The notes: a model not told the origin generated them from the sequence alone. DNA of 64,000 bases from Pedobacter soli (GCF_900101435.1 NZ_FMZH01000007.1:310001-374000); one strand, 5' to 3'. Shown: positions 1-7,639, counted from the first letter of the stretch. A program made the numbers and translations.

Positions 1-770
1 TGATACAAGGGTATGATTTTTACCATTTATGGAAAAACGAAAACTGCCTGGTACAAATGGGTGGATCAGATCAGTGGGGAAATATTGTTACTGGTACCGA
101 GTTAATTAGAAGAAAAGATCAGGGAACAGCCTACGCCATTACCACCCAATTGATTAAAAAAGCTGATGGTACTAAGTTCGGTAAAACCGAGAGTGGTGCC
201 GTTTGGTTAGATCCGGAAAAAACTTCTCCATATAAATTTTACCAGTTTTGGTTAAAATCATCTGACGATGATGTGAAGAAATGGATCCGTATTTTTACGC
301 TTAAGACCCAGGCCGAAATTGAAGCATTGGAAAAAGAACACGATGCGGCACCGCACCTGCGTATTTTACAAAAAGCTTTGGCAGAAGAAATTACCATTAA
401 AACACACTCTGTAGAAGCTTTAGAAACAGCTATAAAAACCACTGAATTTTTATTTAATGGGACTTTGGAATTTTTGAATACACTCTCGGATAATCACGTT
501 CTAGAAATGTTTGAAGGTATTCCTCAGCTTACAATTTCGCAAGCTGAACTAGCCGCTGGAATTGATGCTGCCACTTTACTTACAGAAAAGGCTTCCGTTT
601 TTCCATCAAAGGGCGAAGCAAAAAAAATGATCCAGGGTGGTGGAGTTTCTGTAAATAAAGAAAAGGTTACTGATGCCGCCCAAGTATTTAATGCTGAAAA
701 CCTCATTAACAATAAATTTATTGTAGTTCAGAAAGGAAAGAAAAACTATTTCCTTTTAATTGCAGAATAA
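1..770 (+). CDS. tyrS: Tyrosine--tRNA ligase, C-terminal part (5' end outside window)
   Basis: Class I aminoacyl-tRNA synthetase that charges tRNA-Tyr. The reading frame is open from base 3 and begins inside the catalytic domain, at the conserved stretch IQGYDFYHL followed by GGSDQWGNI, which binds tyrosine. The KMSKS-equivalent loop is KFGKTESGAVW. The C-terminal 70 or so residues (SKGEAKKMIQGGGVSVN) form the S4-like RNA-binding domain that recognises the tRNA anticodon arm. The N-terminal HIGH-motif half lies upstream of the window. A strong intrinsic terminator follows 8 bases after the stop codon, so the transcript ends here. Confidence 0.97.
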   Translation, partial: IQGYDFYHLWKNENCLVQMGGSDQWGNIVTGTELIRRKDQGTAYAITTQLIKKADGTKFGKTESGAVWLDPEKTSPYKFYQFWLKSSDDDVKKWIRIFTLKTQAEIEALEKEHDAAPHLRILQKALAEEITIKTHSVEALETAIKTTEFLFNGTLEFLNTLSDNHVLEMFEGIPQLTISQAELAAGIDAATLLTEKASVFPSKGEAKKMIQGGGVSVNKEKVTDAAQVFNAENLINNKFIVVQKGKKNYFLLIAE

Positions 771-777
771 GAGAGGA

Positions 778-814
778 ACAAGAAAGCCGCTTTTAAAGTG
801 GCTTTCTTGTTTAT
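778..814 (+). terminator. Intrinsic terminator of tyrS
   Basis: An 11-bp perfect stem (ACAAGAAAGCC pairing with GGCTTTCTTGT) separated by 11 bases and followed by TT. It sits directly after tyrS. The stem also reads as a terminator for the small convergent gene ending at 819. Confidence 0.8.
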
Positions 815-818
815 GGTA

Positions 819-995
819 TTACCTGGTTACGTAAAACTTATTAAAGCATTTATAACACTTGTAGCGTTTAACCGATACCCATGGCATAAGTGTTTTAAAG
901 AGAAAACCTCGCGGCACTCTGTATGTCTCGAAATTTTTGCATTTCGGACATGGCGGACAGCCTGTAACAACAGTTTGGTCCTTGGTTGATGTCAT
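819..995 (-). CDS. Small zinc-ribbon-like protein (58 aa)
   Basis: Hypothetical protein of 58 residues. It has two cysteine clusters, GCPPCPKCKNF near the N terminus (Cys13, 16, 19) and YKCYKCFNKFYV near the C terminus (Cys47, 50). These form a CxxC...CxxC pattern typical of a single zinc ribbon, with a basic, aromatic middle. No signal peptide or membrane segment is visible. The ATG at 995 is the only sensible start. A TAAGTTTG element (minus strand, 1022-1029) lies about 27 bases upstream and matches the Bacteroidota -7 consensus. It converges on tyrS, and the tyrS terminator separates the two. The function is unknown. The call rests on the motif and the clean frame, not on a recognised family. 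Confidence 0.6.
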   Translation of the reverse strand: MTSTKDQTVVTGCPPCPKCKNFETYRVPRGFLFKTLMPWVSVKRYKCYKCFNKFYVTR

Positions 996-1062
996 GATAT
1001 TATAGTTTGTTTGGGATTAATCAAACTTACACAATATCCTGATCGCGAATACCATTAATAAA

Positions 1063-1105
1063 CGACCATTTTGTTCATTTAATCGACTAATTATGGTCGG
1101 TTTTT
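1063..1105. terminator. Possible terminator hairpin downstream of the COG0523 gene
   Basis: CGACCAT at 1063-1069 pairs with ATGGTCG at 1093-1099 around a 23-base loop. A T-run follows on the plus strand and a weaker one on the minus strand. It lies in the gap between the end of the GTPase gene (1173) and the small zinc-ribbon gene. The long loop makes it a weak call. Confidence 0.3.
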
Positions 1106-1172
1106 ATTCTTTCACGCATCCTGGGCATAAAAAAGCGCGATTTCTAATTTATAAGTTGAATTAATCTGATAA

Positions 1173-2381
1173 TTACTGGTATGGAATTACCCGTTCAAAC
1201 GGATTTTCGAACTTGGCACCAATTTTATAAGCTGCGATCTCTGCCGGGCTAAGTAAACAGGTTTCAAGCGATGCTTTCAATGCTGCACTATCCATTTCCT
1301 GACCAATAAAAACCAGTTCGTTTTTGCGGTCGCCAAAATCGTTATCCCACTCTACATGTATCTCTGCTTCGTTCTCCAGGTAGTCTGTATATTGCATTCT
1401 TTCGCTTTTGTTCATGCTGGCCCACCAAACACCAGCCAGATCGATGCGTAAAGAGCCACCAGCTTGTGAGAAATTAATGGCTTGGTCTGGCATGGCGGCC
1501 AGGTAAAAAATACCTTTCGAGCGGATAATATGTGGTGGAAATTCATGGTTAATGTAATCCCATAATCTTTGCGGGTGAAAAGGCTTTTTCGAGCGGAAAA
1601 CAGTTGAGCTAATTCCGTACTGCTCGGTTTCCGGTTGGTGAATTTCTTCAAGCTCTTTTTTCCAGCCCGCCCCTTCGGCCGCTGATTCAAAATCGAATAA
1701 GCCGGTATTTAAAATTAAAGCCGGATCAAGTTCGCCGAAAAGGGTTTGGTAAATTTTGGCACCAGGATTTAATTTCGAAATTAAAGCTTTTAAAACCCGA
1801 ATATCGTTTTCGCTTACCAGATCTACTTTGTTTAACAGAATAACATTGGCAAATTCTATCTGATCGGTAAGCAGGTTTACAATCGTGCGTTTGTCGGCTG
1901 CATCATCAGTCATGTTCCGGTCTGCGAGTTTTTCGGCAGAGCCGAAATCCTTGTAAAAGTTATAGGCATCTACAACAGTAACCATCGTATCTAAGCGGCT
2001 AAAACGGCTTAAGTCAATACCTGAAGTTTCATCAATGAAAGAGAAAGTTTGCGCAACAGGTATGGGCTCAGAAATGCCGGTACTCTCAATCAACAAGTAA
2101 TCGAAACGGTTTTCTTTAGCCAGTTTTTCTACTTCAATCATCAAATCTTCACGCAAGGTGCAGCAAATGCATCCATTGCTCATTTCTACCAGTTTTTCTT
2201 CTGTTTTAGAGAGGGTATGCTGGTTTTTAACCAAAGCAGCATCAATGTTCACTTCGCTCATATCGTTCACAATTACAGCCACTTTTAAGTTCTGCTTGTT
2301 TTGAAGTATGGCATTGAGTAAGGTGGTTTTTCCACTGCCTAAGAAACCGCTTAATACGGTTCCTGGTAATTTCTTTATCAT
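1173..2381 (-). CDS. COG0523/CobW-family G3E GTPase, probable zinc metallochaperone
   Basis: A 402-residue GTPase of the family that loads metals into proteins or supports growth under zinc limitation (ZNG1/YeiR/ZagA relatives). Visible motifs are the Walker A GFLGSGKTT at about residues 12-20, the family metal-binding signature GCICC (CxCC) near residue 72, the guanine-specificity motif NKVD, and a C-terminal CobW domain ending in the last 100 residues. The start at 2381 (MIKKLPGTVLSGF) was chosen over an in-frame start 16 codons upstream because it matches the family N terminus. A perfect TTG-N19-TATATTTG promoter ends just upstream of it. A 15-bp Fur-type palindrome covers the presumed start of transcription, which suggests zinc repression. 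It diverges from the MerC/ABC operon. Confidence 0.9.
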   Translation of the reverse strand: MIKKLPGTVLSGFLGSGKTTLLNAILQNKQNLKVAVIVNDMSEVNIDAALVKNQHTLSKTEEKLVEMSNGCICCTLREDLMIEVEKLAKENRFDYLLIESTGISEPIPVAQTFSFIDETSGIDLSRFSRLDTMVTVVDAYNFYKDFGSAEKLADRNMTDDAADKRTIVNLLTDQIEFANVILLNKVDLVSENDIRVLKALISKLNPGAKIYQTLFGELDPALILNTGLFDFESAAEGAGWKKELEEIHQPETEQYGISSTVFRSKKPFHPQRLWDYINHEFPPHIIRSKGIFYLAAMPDQAINFSQAGGSLRIDLAGVWWASMNKSERMQYTDYLENEAEIHVEWDNDFGDRKNELVFIGQEMDSAALKASLETCLLSPAEIAAYKIGAKFENPFERVIPYQ

Positions 2382-2386
2382 GTTAA

Positions 2387-2401
2387 TGCAATTATGTTGC
2401 A
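2387..2401. promoter_or_regulatory. Putative Zur/Fur-type operator 1
   Basis: TGCAATTATGTTGCA is a 15-base inverted repeat (TGCAA-N5-TTGCA), the length of a Fur-family 7-1-7 site. It overlaps the downstream edge of the -7 element and the expected transcription start of the minus-strand COG0523 gene. A second copy lies 38 bases away. Binding by the Fur-family protein encoded at 6214-6651 is an inference. Confidence 0.6.
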
Positions 2402-2429
2402 AATATAATGTTGAATATTTTAAATGCAA
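2400..2429 (-). promoter_or_regulatory. Bacteroidota-type promoter for the COG0523 GTPase
   Basis: On the minus strand TTG (2429-2427), a 19-base spacer and TATATTTG (2407-2400) match the Bacteroidota -33/-7 consensus exactly. Operator 2 overlaps the -33 element and operator 1 the -7 and start region. Confidence 0.7.
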
Positions 2430-2439
2430 CTTTATTGCT
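2425..2439. promoter_or_regulatory. Putative Zur/Fur-type operator 2
   Basis: TGCAACTTTATTGCT is a near-perfect second copy (TGCAA-N5-TTGCT). It overlaps the -33 element of the minus promoter and lies just upstream of a TATATTTG -7 element (2442-2449) that reads toward the MerC/ABC operon. One bound repressor could therefore block both directions. Confidence 0.55.
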
Positions 2440-2441
2440 TT

Positions 2442-2449
2442 TATATTTG
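2442..2449 (+). promoter_or_regulatory. -7 promoter element of the zinc ABC operon
   Basis: TATATTTG matches the Bacteroidota -7 consensus TAnnTTTG, 18 bases before the MerC-like start codon. The -33 position at the usual spacing reads TTA, so only the -7 half is clear. Confidence 0.5.
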
Positions 2450-2467
2450 TCGACTAAATTTAAATTG

Positions 2468-2863
2468 ATGAAACAGCGTAGCTATAAAATTAACCTCGAC
2501 AGGTTGGGGATCACTGCCTCAACACTTTGTGCCATACATTGCGCGGTACTTCCATTTGTAATTACGGTTTTACCCATTTGGGGGATGGGCTTTTTAGCCA
2601 ATGAAGCTGTTGAAATTACCATGATTGCCGTTTCGCTGGTGTTGGGCGTGTGGAGCTTAAGCTCGGGTTATAGAAAGCAACACCAGCGTATTATGCCCAT
2701 ACTGATACTTATTTTAGGTTTTATTTTTATTGCTTTCGGGCATTTCTCGGACCTGGAGGCATTGGAACCTGTTTTGATTCCACTTGGCGGATTTACCATA
2801 GCATTGGCACATTATCTTAACCTCCGGCTACTCAAAACCTGCCCCGTAAACCATAACCATTAA
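2468..2863 (+). CDS. MerC-domain inner-membrane protein
   Basis: A 131-residue membrane protein of the MerC superfamily. Segment one (about residues 12-35) carries the CAIHC cysteine pair seen in MerC proteins, and three further hydrophobic segments follow. The C terminus ends in CPVNHNH, a further possible metal ligand. MerC proteins are known from mercury uptake, but chromosomal Bacteroidota copies usually sit in other metal contexts. Here it is the first gene of an operon that ends with a Fur-family regulator, so zinc is the likelier metal. The start at 2468 (MKQRSYK) is preferred over an in-frame upstream start at 2408, which would lie upstream of the -7 element. Confidence 0.8.
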   Translation: MKQRSYKINLDRLGITASTLCAIHCAVLPFVITVLPIWGMGFLANEAVEITMIAVSLVLGVWSLSSGYRKQHQRIMPILILILGFIFIAFGHFSDLEALEPVLIPLGGFTIALAHYLNLRLLKTCPVNHNH

Positions 2864-2882
2864 ATCTTTTACCCTTTGCGAT

Positions 2883-3047
2883 ATGTTCAAGCACCCTAAA
2901 GTCTTTTTCATTCCGGCACTGTTATTTATTTCAGTGCTCAATCCAGGCTGTAAGCATGGAACTAACGATGCCATGACACTATACAGGCACTATGCCATTA
3001 AAAACCTGGTAATTAAAAACCTGGAAAAAGCTACCCGTCATGATTAA
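2883..3047 (+). CDS. Small lipoprotein (54 aa)
   Basis: A 54-residue ORF with a basic N terminus, a hydrophobic stretch (VFFIPALLFISVL) and a lipobox-like LNPGC with Cys23, followed by about 30 polar, lysine- and histidine-containing residues. It lies 19 bases after the MerC gene and overlaps the ABC ATPase start by 8 bases, which suggests translational coupling. No family was recognised. By position it may be a periplasm-facing accessory of the ABC system. The exact lipidation is uncertain because proline at -2 is unusual. Confidence 0.55.
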   Translation: MFKHPKVFFIPALLFISVLNPGCKHGTNDAMTLYRHYAIKNLVIKNLEKATRHD

Positions 3048-3666
3048 CATCACATCGCTAGCCCATAATTATGAGCAGGGAAGAAGAATTGTTTTTCCCG
3101 ACTGGGAAATTGCTGATATGGAACACTGGCTTTTACTGGGCGCTTCGGGAAGTGGCAAGAGCACTTTGCTTAACATCATTGCCGGATTGCTGAAACCTAG
3201 CCAGGGGGAGGTTTTCATTCATGACACCAATTTGTATACTTTGCCTGCACGCAGGATGGACCAATTCAGGGGAAAAAATATTGGTATTGTTTTTCAAAGG
3301 CCTCACCTGATTCAGTCGCTCAATGTACTCGATAACCTTGAATTGGCAGCTTTAATGGCAGGTGTACCAATAGATAGCGAACATAACCTGGCGCTGTTAA
3401 GCGAACTTGGCATTGCCGATAAAGCGCAAAACTATCCTGCTCAGTTAAGTCAAGGGCAGCTGCAAAGGGTCTCAGTAGCACGTGCACTGGTTAATAAACC
3501 CGATTTGCTGATTGCTGATGAACCTACCTCGAGCCTTGATGATGTAAATGCTGCACAGGTAACTGAAATGCTTACCACTCAGGCCAGGGCAAACGGGGCT
3601 GCCCTGGTTATTGCTACACACGATCAGCGGGTGTGTAAATACATTACTAAAACCTATTTACTGTAA
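3040..3666 (+). CDS. ABC transporter ATP-binding protein, LolD/MacB type
   Basis: A 208-residue ATPase. The Walker A motif is GASGSGKST (about residues 34-42), the Q-loop lies in GIVFQRPHL, the ABC signature is LSQGQLQRVSVARAL, Walker B is LLIADEPTSSLD, and the H-loop is IATHD. Sequence type and length fit the MacB/LolD (type VII) group, whose permeases do mechanical work on periplasmic partners rather than forming a simple channel. The permease gene follows with a one-base overlap of stop and start. The operon context points to zinc-dependent expression. Confidence 0.93.
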   Translation: MINITSLAHNYEQGRRIVFPDWEIADMEHWLLLGASGSGKSTLLNIIAGLLKPSQGEVFIHDTNLYTLPARRMDQFRGKNIGIVFQRPHLIQSLNVLDNLELAALMAGVPIDSEHNLALLSELGIADKAQNYPAQLSQGQLQRVSVARALVNKPDLLIADEPTSSLDDVNAAQVTEMLTTQARANGAALVIATHDQRVCKYITKTYLL

Positions 3667-4874
3667 TGAATATCTTGAAAATAAGCAGCCAAAACCTGTA
3701 CAGAAATAAGTTGGCTACACTTTTAAACATCATTTTGGTGGCCTTTGGGGTAGGTATTTTAACCATACTTTTTTTAGCGGCGAATCAGATTGGCAATAAG
3801 CTCGAAAAAAATGCTAAAGATATTGATTTGGTTGTAGGAGCAAAAGGAAGCCCGTTGCAACTGATTATGAGCAGCATTTACCATATCGATTTCCCAACTG
3901 GAAACATTCCGGCGGCAGATGCTTACCGGTTAATGAAAAACCCGATGGTAAAAAGGGCTGTTCCACTGGCGCTCGGCGATAATTACAACGGTTACCGCAT
4001 TGTGGGTACCGATACTACTTTTACGGGATTATATGGCTTGTCGCTTCAAGGTGGCAATTTCTGGAAAAAAGATTTGGAGGTTACTATCGGCAACACGGTA
4101 GCATTAACGGCTAAACTGCATATTGGTGATACCTTTTTCGGCGCCCACGGACTTACTGGTAGCAGCGATATCCATAAGCAGCATGCCTACGTGGTAAAAG
4201 GCATTTTAAAACCGCAAGGCAATATCACCGATAACCTCATTCTTACCAATATTGGCAGTGTTTATAAAATACACGAAGCGCCGGAAGAAGAGCATGAACA
4301 TTCGGCTACTGAAAGTAAAGAGATTAATAACAAACAGATTACCTCAATTTTAATTCAGTACCGCTCGCCCATGTCGGTTATTGTGTTTCCGAGGATGGTG
4401 AACCAGAGTACCAATATGCAAGCTGCATCGCCAGCAATGGAGAGTGCCAGACTGTTTTCTTTAATTGGAGTGGGGGTAGATACGCTAAAATGGTTTGCTG
4501 TTTTGATTATGGGCATCGCTGCATTGAGCATTTTTATCAGTTTGTACAACGCCATGAAAGAACGCAAATACGATTTGGCTGTAATGCGCTGTTTAGGGGC
4601 ATCCAAATTTAAGTTGTTCTGGTTGGTGGTATTAGATGGTTTGCTGGTTACGGCTATAGGTACCTGTTTGGGTTTGTTGATTGGCCATGTAGCACTCGAG
4701 CTGATTGGGAGCTATCAGGAATCATCGCAGGCCAGGCTTAGCGGAATGTTTATCGTACCACAGGAGTTGTATTTAATTGCTACAGGCTTTTTTACCGGTG
4801 TATTGGCTTCGCTAATACCAGCTTTACAAATCTATAAGGTAGATATTGCTGAAACGCTCACCAAGGCCCGCTAA
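3666..4874 (+). CDS. FtsX/MacB-like ABC permease with histidine-rich periplasmic loop
   Basis: A 402-residue permease with one N-terminal membrane segment (about residues 18-40), a large periplasmic domain and three C-terminal membrane segments (about 270-395), the FtsX/MacB layout. The extracytoplasmic domain contains an acidic and histidine-rich stretch at about residues 200-218 (EAPEEEHEHSATESKE) that could bind zinc. The start codon overlaps the last base of the ATPase stop codon. The partners are presumably the three periplasmic proteins encoded next. A similar set (MacB-like ATPase and permease plus a DUF3299 protein) is, to my recollection, Zur-regulated in Pseudomonas aeruginosa (PA4063-PA4066). 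Confidence 0.9.
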   Translation: MNILKISSQNLYRNKLATLLNIILVAFGVGILTILFLAANQIGNKLEKNAKDIDLVVGAKGSPLQLIMSSIYHIDFPTGNIPAADAYRLMKNPMVKRAVPLALGDNYNGYRIVGTDTTFTGLYGLSLQGGNFWKKDLEVTIGNTVALTAKLHIGDTFFGAHGLTGSSDIHKQHAYVVKGILKPQGNITDNLILTNIGSVYKIHEAPEEEHEHSATESKEINNKQITSILIQYRSPMSVIVFPRMVNQSTNMQAASPAMESARLFSLIGVGVDTLKWFAVLIMGIAALSIFISLYNAMKERKYDLAVMRCLGASKFKLFWLVVLDGLLVTAIGTCLGLLIGHVALELIGSYQESSQARLSGMFIVPQELYLIATGFFTGVLASLIPALQIYKVDIAETLTKAR

Positions 4875-4877
4875 GTG

Positions 4878-5315
4878 ATGAAAAAATTAACTGGATTGGT
4901 TGTTTTATGTTTAGGTTTCCAGCTAGTGGCTGCGCAGGTTCGGGTACATACCGACATGCGCACGCCAACCTGGAATTTAATTGGTTTGCGTTACGATGCA
5001 GAAATTGCTCCCGGAAAATGGGGGAGTGTTTTCCCGCAGGCACTGAAGCGGCTAAACAATAAGGTAATTGAATTGCCGGGTTACATTATTCCAACCAAAG
5101 TAGGGCAGCGGTTTACCGAATTTATGTTTTCTATTGTACCCATTGCTTCATGTCCATATTGTGGCTCTGGCGATATACCAGCCATGATACAGGTTAAAAT
5201 GTTAAGCCCTATTCCGATAACAGAAAAACCAATAAAGCTGCGGGGCCTGTTTATCATTAACGATTCGGGTGATGACAGAAGCGAATTTTTTCTCTTAAAC
5301 GCTAAACAGTTGTAA
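4878..5315 (+). CDS. DUF3299-like periplasmic protein, copy 1
   Basis: A 145-residue secreted protein with a signal peptide cleaved after about LVAA (before QVRV). The mature part has the conserved pattern MRTPTWNLIGL, then VIELPGYIIPT and the cysteine motif ASCPYCGSGDIP, which resembles a metal- or redox-active CxxC. ATG at 4878 is preferred over GTG at 4875. It lies directly behind the permease and before two paralogs. The family function is unsettled. The context suggests a periplasmic partner of the FtsX-type transporter under zinc control. Confidence 0.8.
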   Translation: MKKLTGLVVLCLGFQLVAAQVRVHTDMRTPTWNLIGLRYDAEIAPGKWGSVFPQALKRLNNKVIELPGYIIPTKVGQRFTEFMFSIVPIASCPYCGSGDIPAMIQVKMLSPIPITEKPIKLRGLFIINDSGDDRSEFFLLNAKQL

Positions 5316-5316
5316 T

Positions 5317-5745
5317 ATGAGAATAGTGTTGATATGGGTATTGTTATTCGTTTCTTTTGGTGCAAAGGCACAGGTTCATGCTGATATGCGTACGACCAAC
5401 TGGAACCTGATTGGCCTGAAATACGATAAGCAGGTTAAACCATTGGTTTGGCAGGTTGTTTTTCCGCCGGCGTTAAAAGCCATAAACCATAAAGTAATTG
5501 AATTGCCAGGCTATATTATTCCAACCAGGGTGGGCAACAGTTTTACAGAGTTTATGCTCTCTATTGTGCCCATCGCTTCCTGCCCTTATTGCGGCACGGG
5601 CGATATCCCATCTATGGTAGAGGTAAAAATGCTAAAGCCAATTAAATGGACCGATGCACCTGTTTTAATTAAGGGAAAGCTGGAGATTAACGATTCCGGG
5701 GATAGCCGGTCAACCTTTTTCCTCTTAGATGCTGTACAAAAATGA
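5317..5745 (+). CDS. DUF3299-like periplasmic protein, copy 2
   Basis: A 142-residue secreted protein that is a close paralog of the preceding gene. It has the same MRTTNWNLIGLKYD start of the mature domain, the same ELPGYIIPTRVGNSFTEFM core and ASCPYCGTGDIP. The signal peptide is cleaved after about GAKA. It starts one base after the upstream stop codon. Two such near-identical neighbours indicate a recent tandem duplication. The function is unknown, and a role in periplasmic metal handling with the ABC permease is inferred. Confidence 0.8.
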   Translation: MRIVLIWVLLFVSFGAKAQVHADMRTTNWNLIGLKYDKQVKPLVWQVVFPPALKAINHKVIELPGYIIPTRVGNSFTEFMLSIVPIASCPYCGTGDIPSMVEVKMLKPIKWTDAPVLIKGKLEINDSGDSRSTFFLLDAVQK

Positions 5746-6194
5746 AAAGACTATTGCTGATTTTTTCTTTGCTTGCTACCTGTTTTATAGCAAAGGCACA
5801 AAACCAGAAACACAATCCTAACGATCAGTTACGTTCGCTTAACTGGGATGTAATTGCCTCTGTTAAATTCGAACTAACAGAAAAGAACGAGCTTTTACCT
5901 ATATTTTCAGAGTCGATAAAACGTTTTCAAAACCGTGAATTTGAGTTGAAAGGTTATCTGATCCCCATTAAAAGCGGAGCAAAGCAGCAACAGTTTCTGT
6001 TGGCAACTTTACCCATTAACCAATGTTACTTTTGTGGGCAAAACGGAATTCCGGTAATGATCATGATTGAAATGGAAAGTGCCATACCTTACAGCGAAAA
6101 GCCCATTAAGGTAAAGGGAATATTAAAATTAGAGCAGAAAGATGCCAGCTATGCACCGCCAATCACAATTAAAAATGCCAAACTCGTTATTTAA
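5742..6194 (+). CDS. DUF3299-like periplasmic protein, divergent copy 3
   Basis: A 150-residue secreted protein, diverged from copies 1 and 2. It keeps the fold markers LNWDVIASVKF, FELKGYLIPI and a CxxC (NQCYFCGQNGIP), but the ASCPYCG context is lost. The signal peptide ends near FIAKA. The start codon overlaps the stop of copy 2 (ATGA), so the two are translationally coupled. Its divergence may mean a different ligand or a heteromeric role. Confidence 0.75.
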   Translation: MKRLLLIFSLLATCFIAKAQNQKHNPNDQLRSLNWDVIASVKFELTEKNELLPIFSESIKRFQNREFELKGYLIPIKSGAKQQQFLLATLPINQCYFCGQNGIPVMIMIEMESAIPYSEKPIKVKGILKLEQKDASYAPPITIKNAKLVI

Positions 6195-6213
6195 TTGTTA
6201 ATTTTGTATTGCT

Positions 6214-6651
6214 ATGGAAAATAACACAGAGCGTTTCGAAAAACTTTTGGTTAAAAACGGTTTAAAAAGAACCGCCCCGCGCTTGCAGGTGCTTGAGATT
6301 TTGAGTAGCCGCGATTCTGCAACCTCACAGCCTTATTTAGAGCAGGTAATGGGTAAAGATGCTGACCGCGTTACGCTTTACCGTGTTTTGCAGGCTTTCG
6401 AAGAAAAAGGAATTATCCATAAAGTACTCGACCAGCAGGGAACAGCTAACTATGCCATCTGTTCAGAAGGTTGCAGTGCACACGAACACCATGATGAGCA
6501 TGTCCATTTTAACTGCGACAACTGCCATAAAATTTACTGTTTAGATAGTGTTAAGATTCCGGCGTTAAAGGTGCCTGCAGGTTTTAAAGTAGAACACCTT
6601 AACCTGATTGCTACAGGCCTTTGTGCCAATTGCTCTAGTAAAGTAAACTAA
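6214..6651 (+). CDS. Fur-family transcriptional regulator, probable zinc sensor Zur
   Basis: A 145-residue Fur-family repressor. The N-terminal winged helix covers residues 1-85 (LKRTAPRLQVLEIL, RVTLYRVLQAFEEKGIIHKV). The C-terminal dimerisation domain is rich in metal ligands: HEHHDEHVHFNC, then CDNCHKIYC, and a final CANC that supplies the second half of a structural zinc site. It is the last gene of the run beginning at 2468 and 19 bases behind DUF3299 copy 3. The co-transcribed genes (COG0523 partner, histidine-rich permease) point to zinc rather than iron. It probably binds the two 15-bp palindromes at 2387-2439, giving autoregulation. Confidence 0.85.
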   Translation: MENNTERFEKLLVKNGLKRTAPRLQVLEILSSRDSATSQPYLEQVMGKDADRVTLYRVLQAFEEKGIIHKVLDQQGTANYAICSEGCSAHEHHDEHVHFNCDNCHKIYCLDSVKIPALKVPAGFKVEHLNLIATGLCANCSSKVN

Positions 6652-6652
6652 C

Positions 6653-7636
6653 TTACTGCACCAAAAGGTTGCAACCCCTGATATCGGCATGGTCGAACCT
6701 GCCCAGCACTTCAAAACTCTGATCAGGATTAATTTTCCCTAAATCCTGCGTAGCAATAAAACTGCAGGAATTGAGGTTGGCCAGATCAATTACATTAATA
6801 CCACCTGTGCGGCCTTGTGCTACCAGGCTTAAAGGATCGTTGGTATCGCGGATTAAAACCTTCATCCAGTTTGGACAGTTAAATACCCCATCGCCTAAAG
6901 AATAAGCCTGAGAAAGCAATTCAGTCATTCCGTACTCACTGTGGATCGATTTTACGCCAAAACCTTTGGTTAACTGCTCATGTAATTCTTCACGTACCAT
7001 TTCTTTGCGCTTGCCCTTCATGCCACCTGTTTCCATTACAATTAGCTCAGGGAAGTCGATATCATGCTGCTCTATAAAATCGAGCAGTGCATAGGTTACG
7101 CCAATTAAAACTGTTTTTTGCTTTTTTGATTTCAGCTTGAGCAGGGTTTGCAACAAATCATCGTGATTGTATAAAAAGTAACCACTTTGCGGGTGCCCGC
7201 TTTTTTCAATCAGGTCGTTAACCATGTAAATTAAAGATGAACCCGATCGCTGTTGATAAGAAGGCAATAATGCCAGAAAGCAATATTCCGTTACATCGCC
7301 ATAAAATTGGGCAAAGGCCTGCAGATAACTCTGTTCGTATAATTTAACATCGGTTACATGGTGGCTGCTTTGAACCATACCTGTTGTACCCGAACTGCTA
7401 AAGGTAATTTCTACAGGAGCCTCGCTGCTTAAAATAGCATGGCTTTTAAAAAAACTAATCGGCAAAAATGGAATCTGCTCAATGGTTTTTACCTGGTCAA
7501 TATCAACACGTAAATGGTGGATGTACTCGCCATATACCTTGCAATTTTGGGCCTGAAACCTGAAAATGTTTAGGGCTAATGTTTTAAATCCATCGCCACT
7601 TTGTACAGAAAATATATCTTCAGCTGTTAAATTCAC
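6653..7636 (-). CDS. LuxE-type acyl-protein synthetase / acyltransferase-like protein
   Basis: A 327-residue protein of the LuxE (long-chain acyl-protein thioester ligase) group, related to the adenylate-forming enzymes. The ATP-binding signature SSSGTTG lies near residue 85, a second conserved region is SIHSEYGMTELLSQAY, and a C-terminal GRFDHADIRGCNL closes the adenylation core. Such stand-alone proteins are common in Bacteroidota and their substrate is unknown. The GTG at 7636 is taken as the start. An in-frame TTG at 7651 lies inside a TACTTTTG promoter element (7648-7641), so a transcript would begin near the GTG and be leaderless or nearly so. It converges on the Fur-family gene with one base between them. 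Confidence 0.75.
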   Translation of the reverse strand: MNLTAEDIFSVQSGDGFKTLALNIFRFQAQNCKVYGEYIHHLRVDIDQVKTIEQIPFLPISFFKSHAILSSEAPVEITFSSSGTTGMVQSSHHVTDVKLYEQSYLQAFAQFYGDVTEYCFLALLPSYQQRSGSSLIYMVNDLIEKSGHPQSGYFLYNHDDLLQTLLKLKSKKQKTVLIGVTYALLDFIEQHDIDFPELIVMETGGMKGKRKEMVREELHEQLTKGFGVKSIHSEYGMTELLSQAYSLGDGVFNCPNWMKVLIRDTNDPLSLVAQGRTGGINVIDLANLNSCSFIATQDLGKINPDQSFEVLGRFDHADIRGCNLLVQ

Positions 7637-7639
7637 GCC

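Noticed and set aside
798..989. Plus-strand ORF of 63 aa overlapping the tyrS terminator
   Set aside because: It lies opposite the zinc-ribbon frame, has no family features and begins inside the terminator hairpin. The minus-strand frame with paired cysteines explains the region better.
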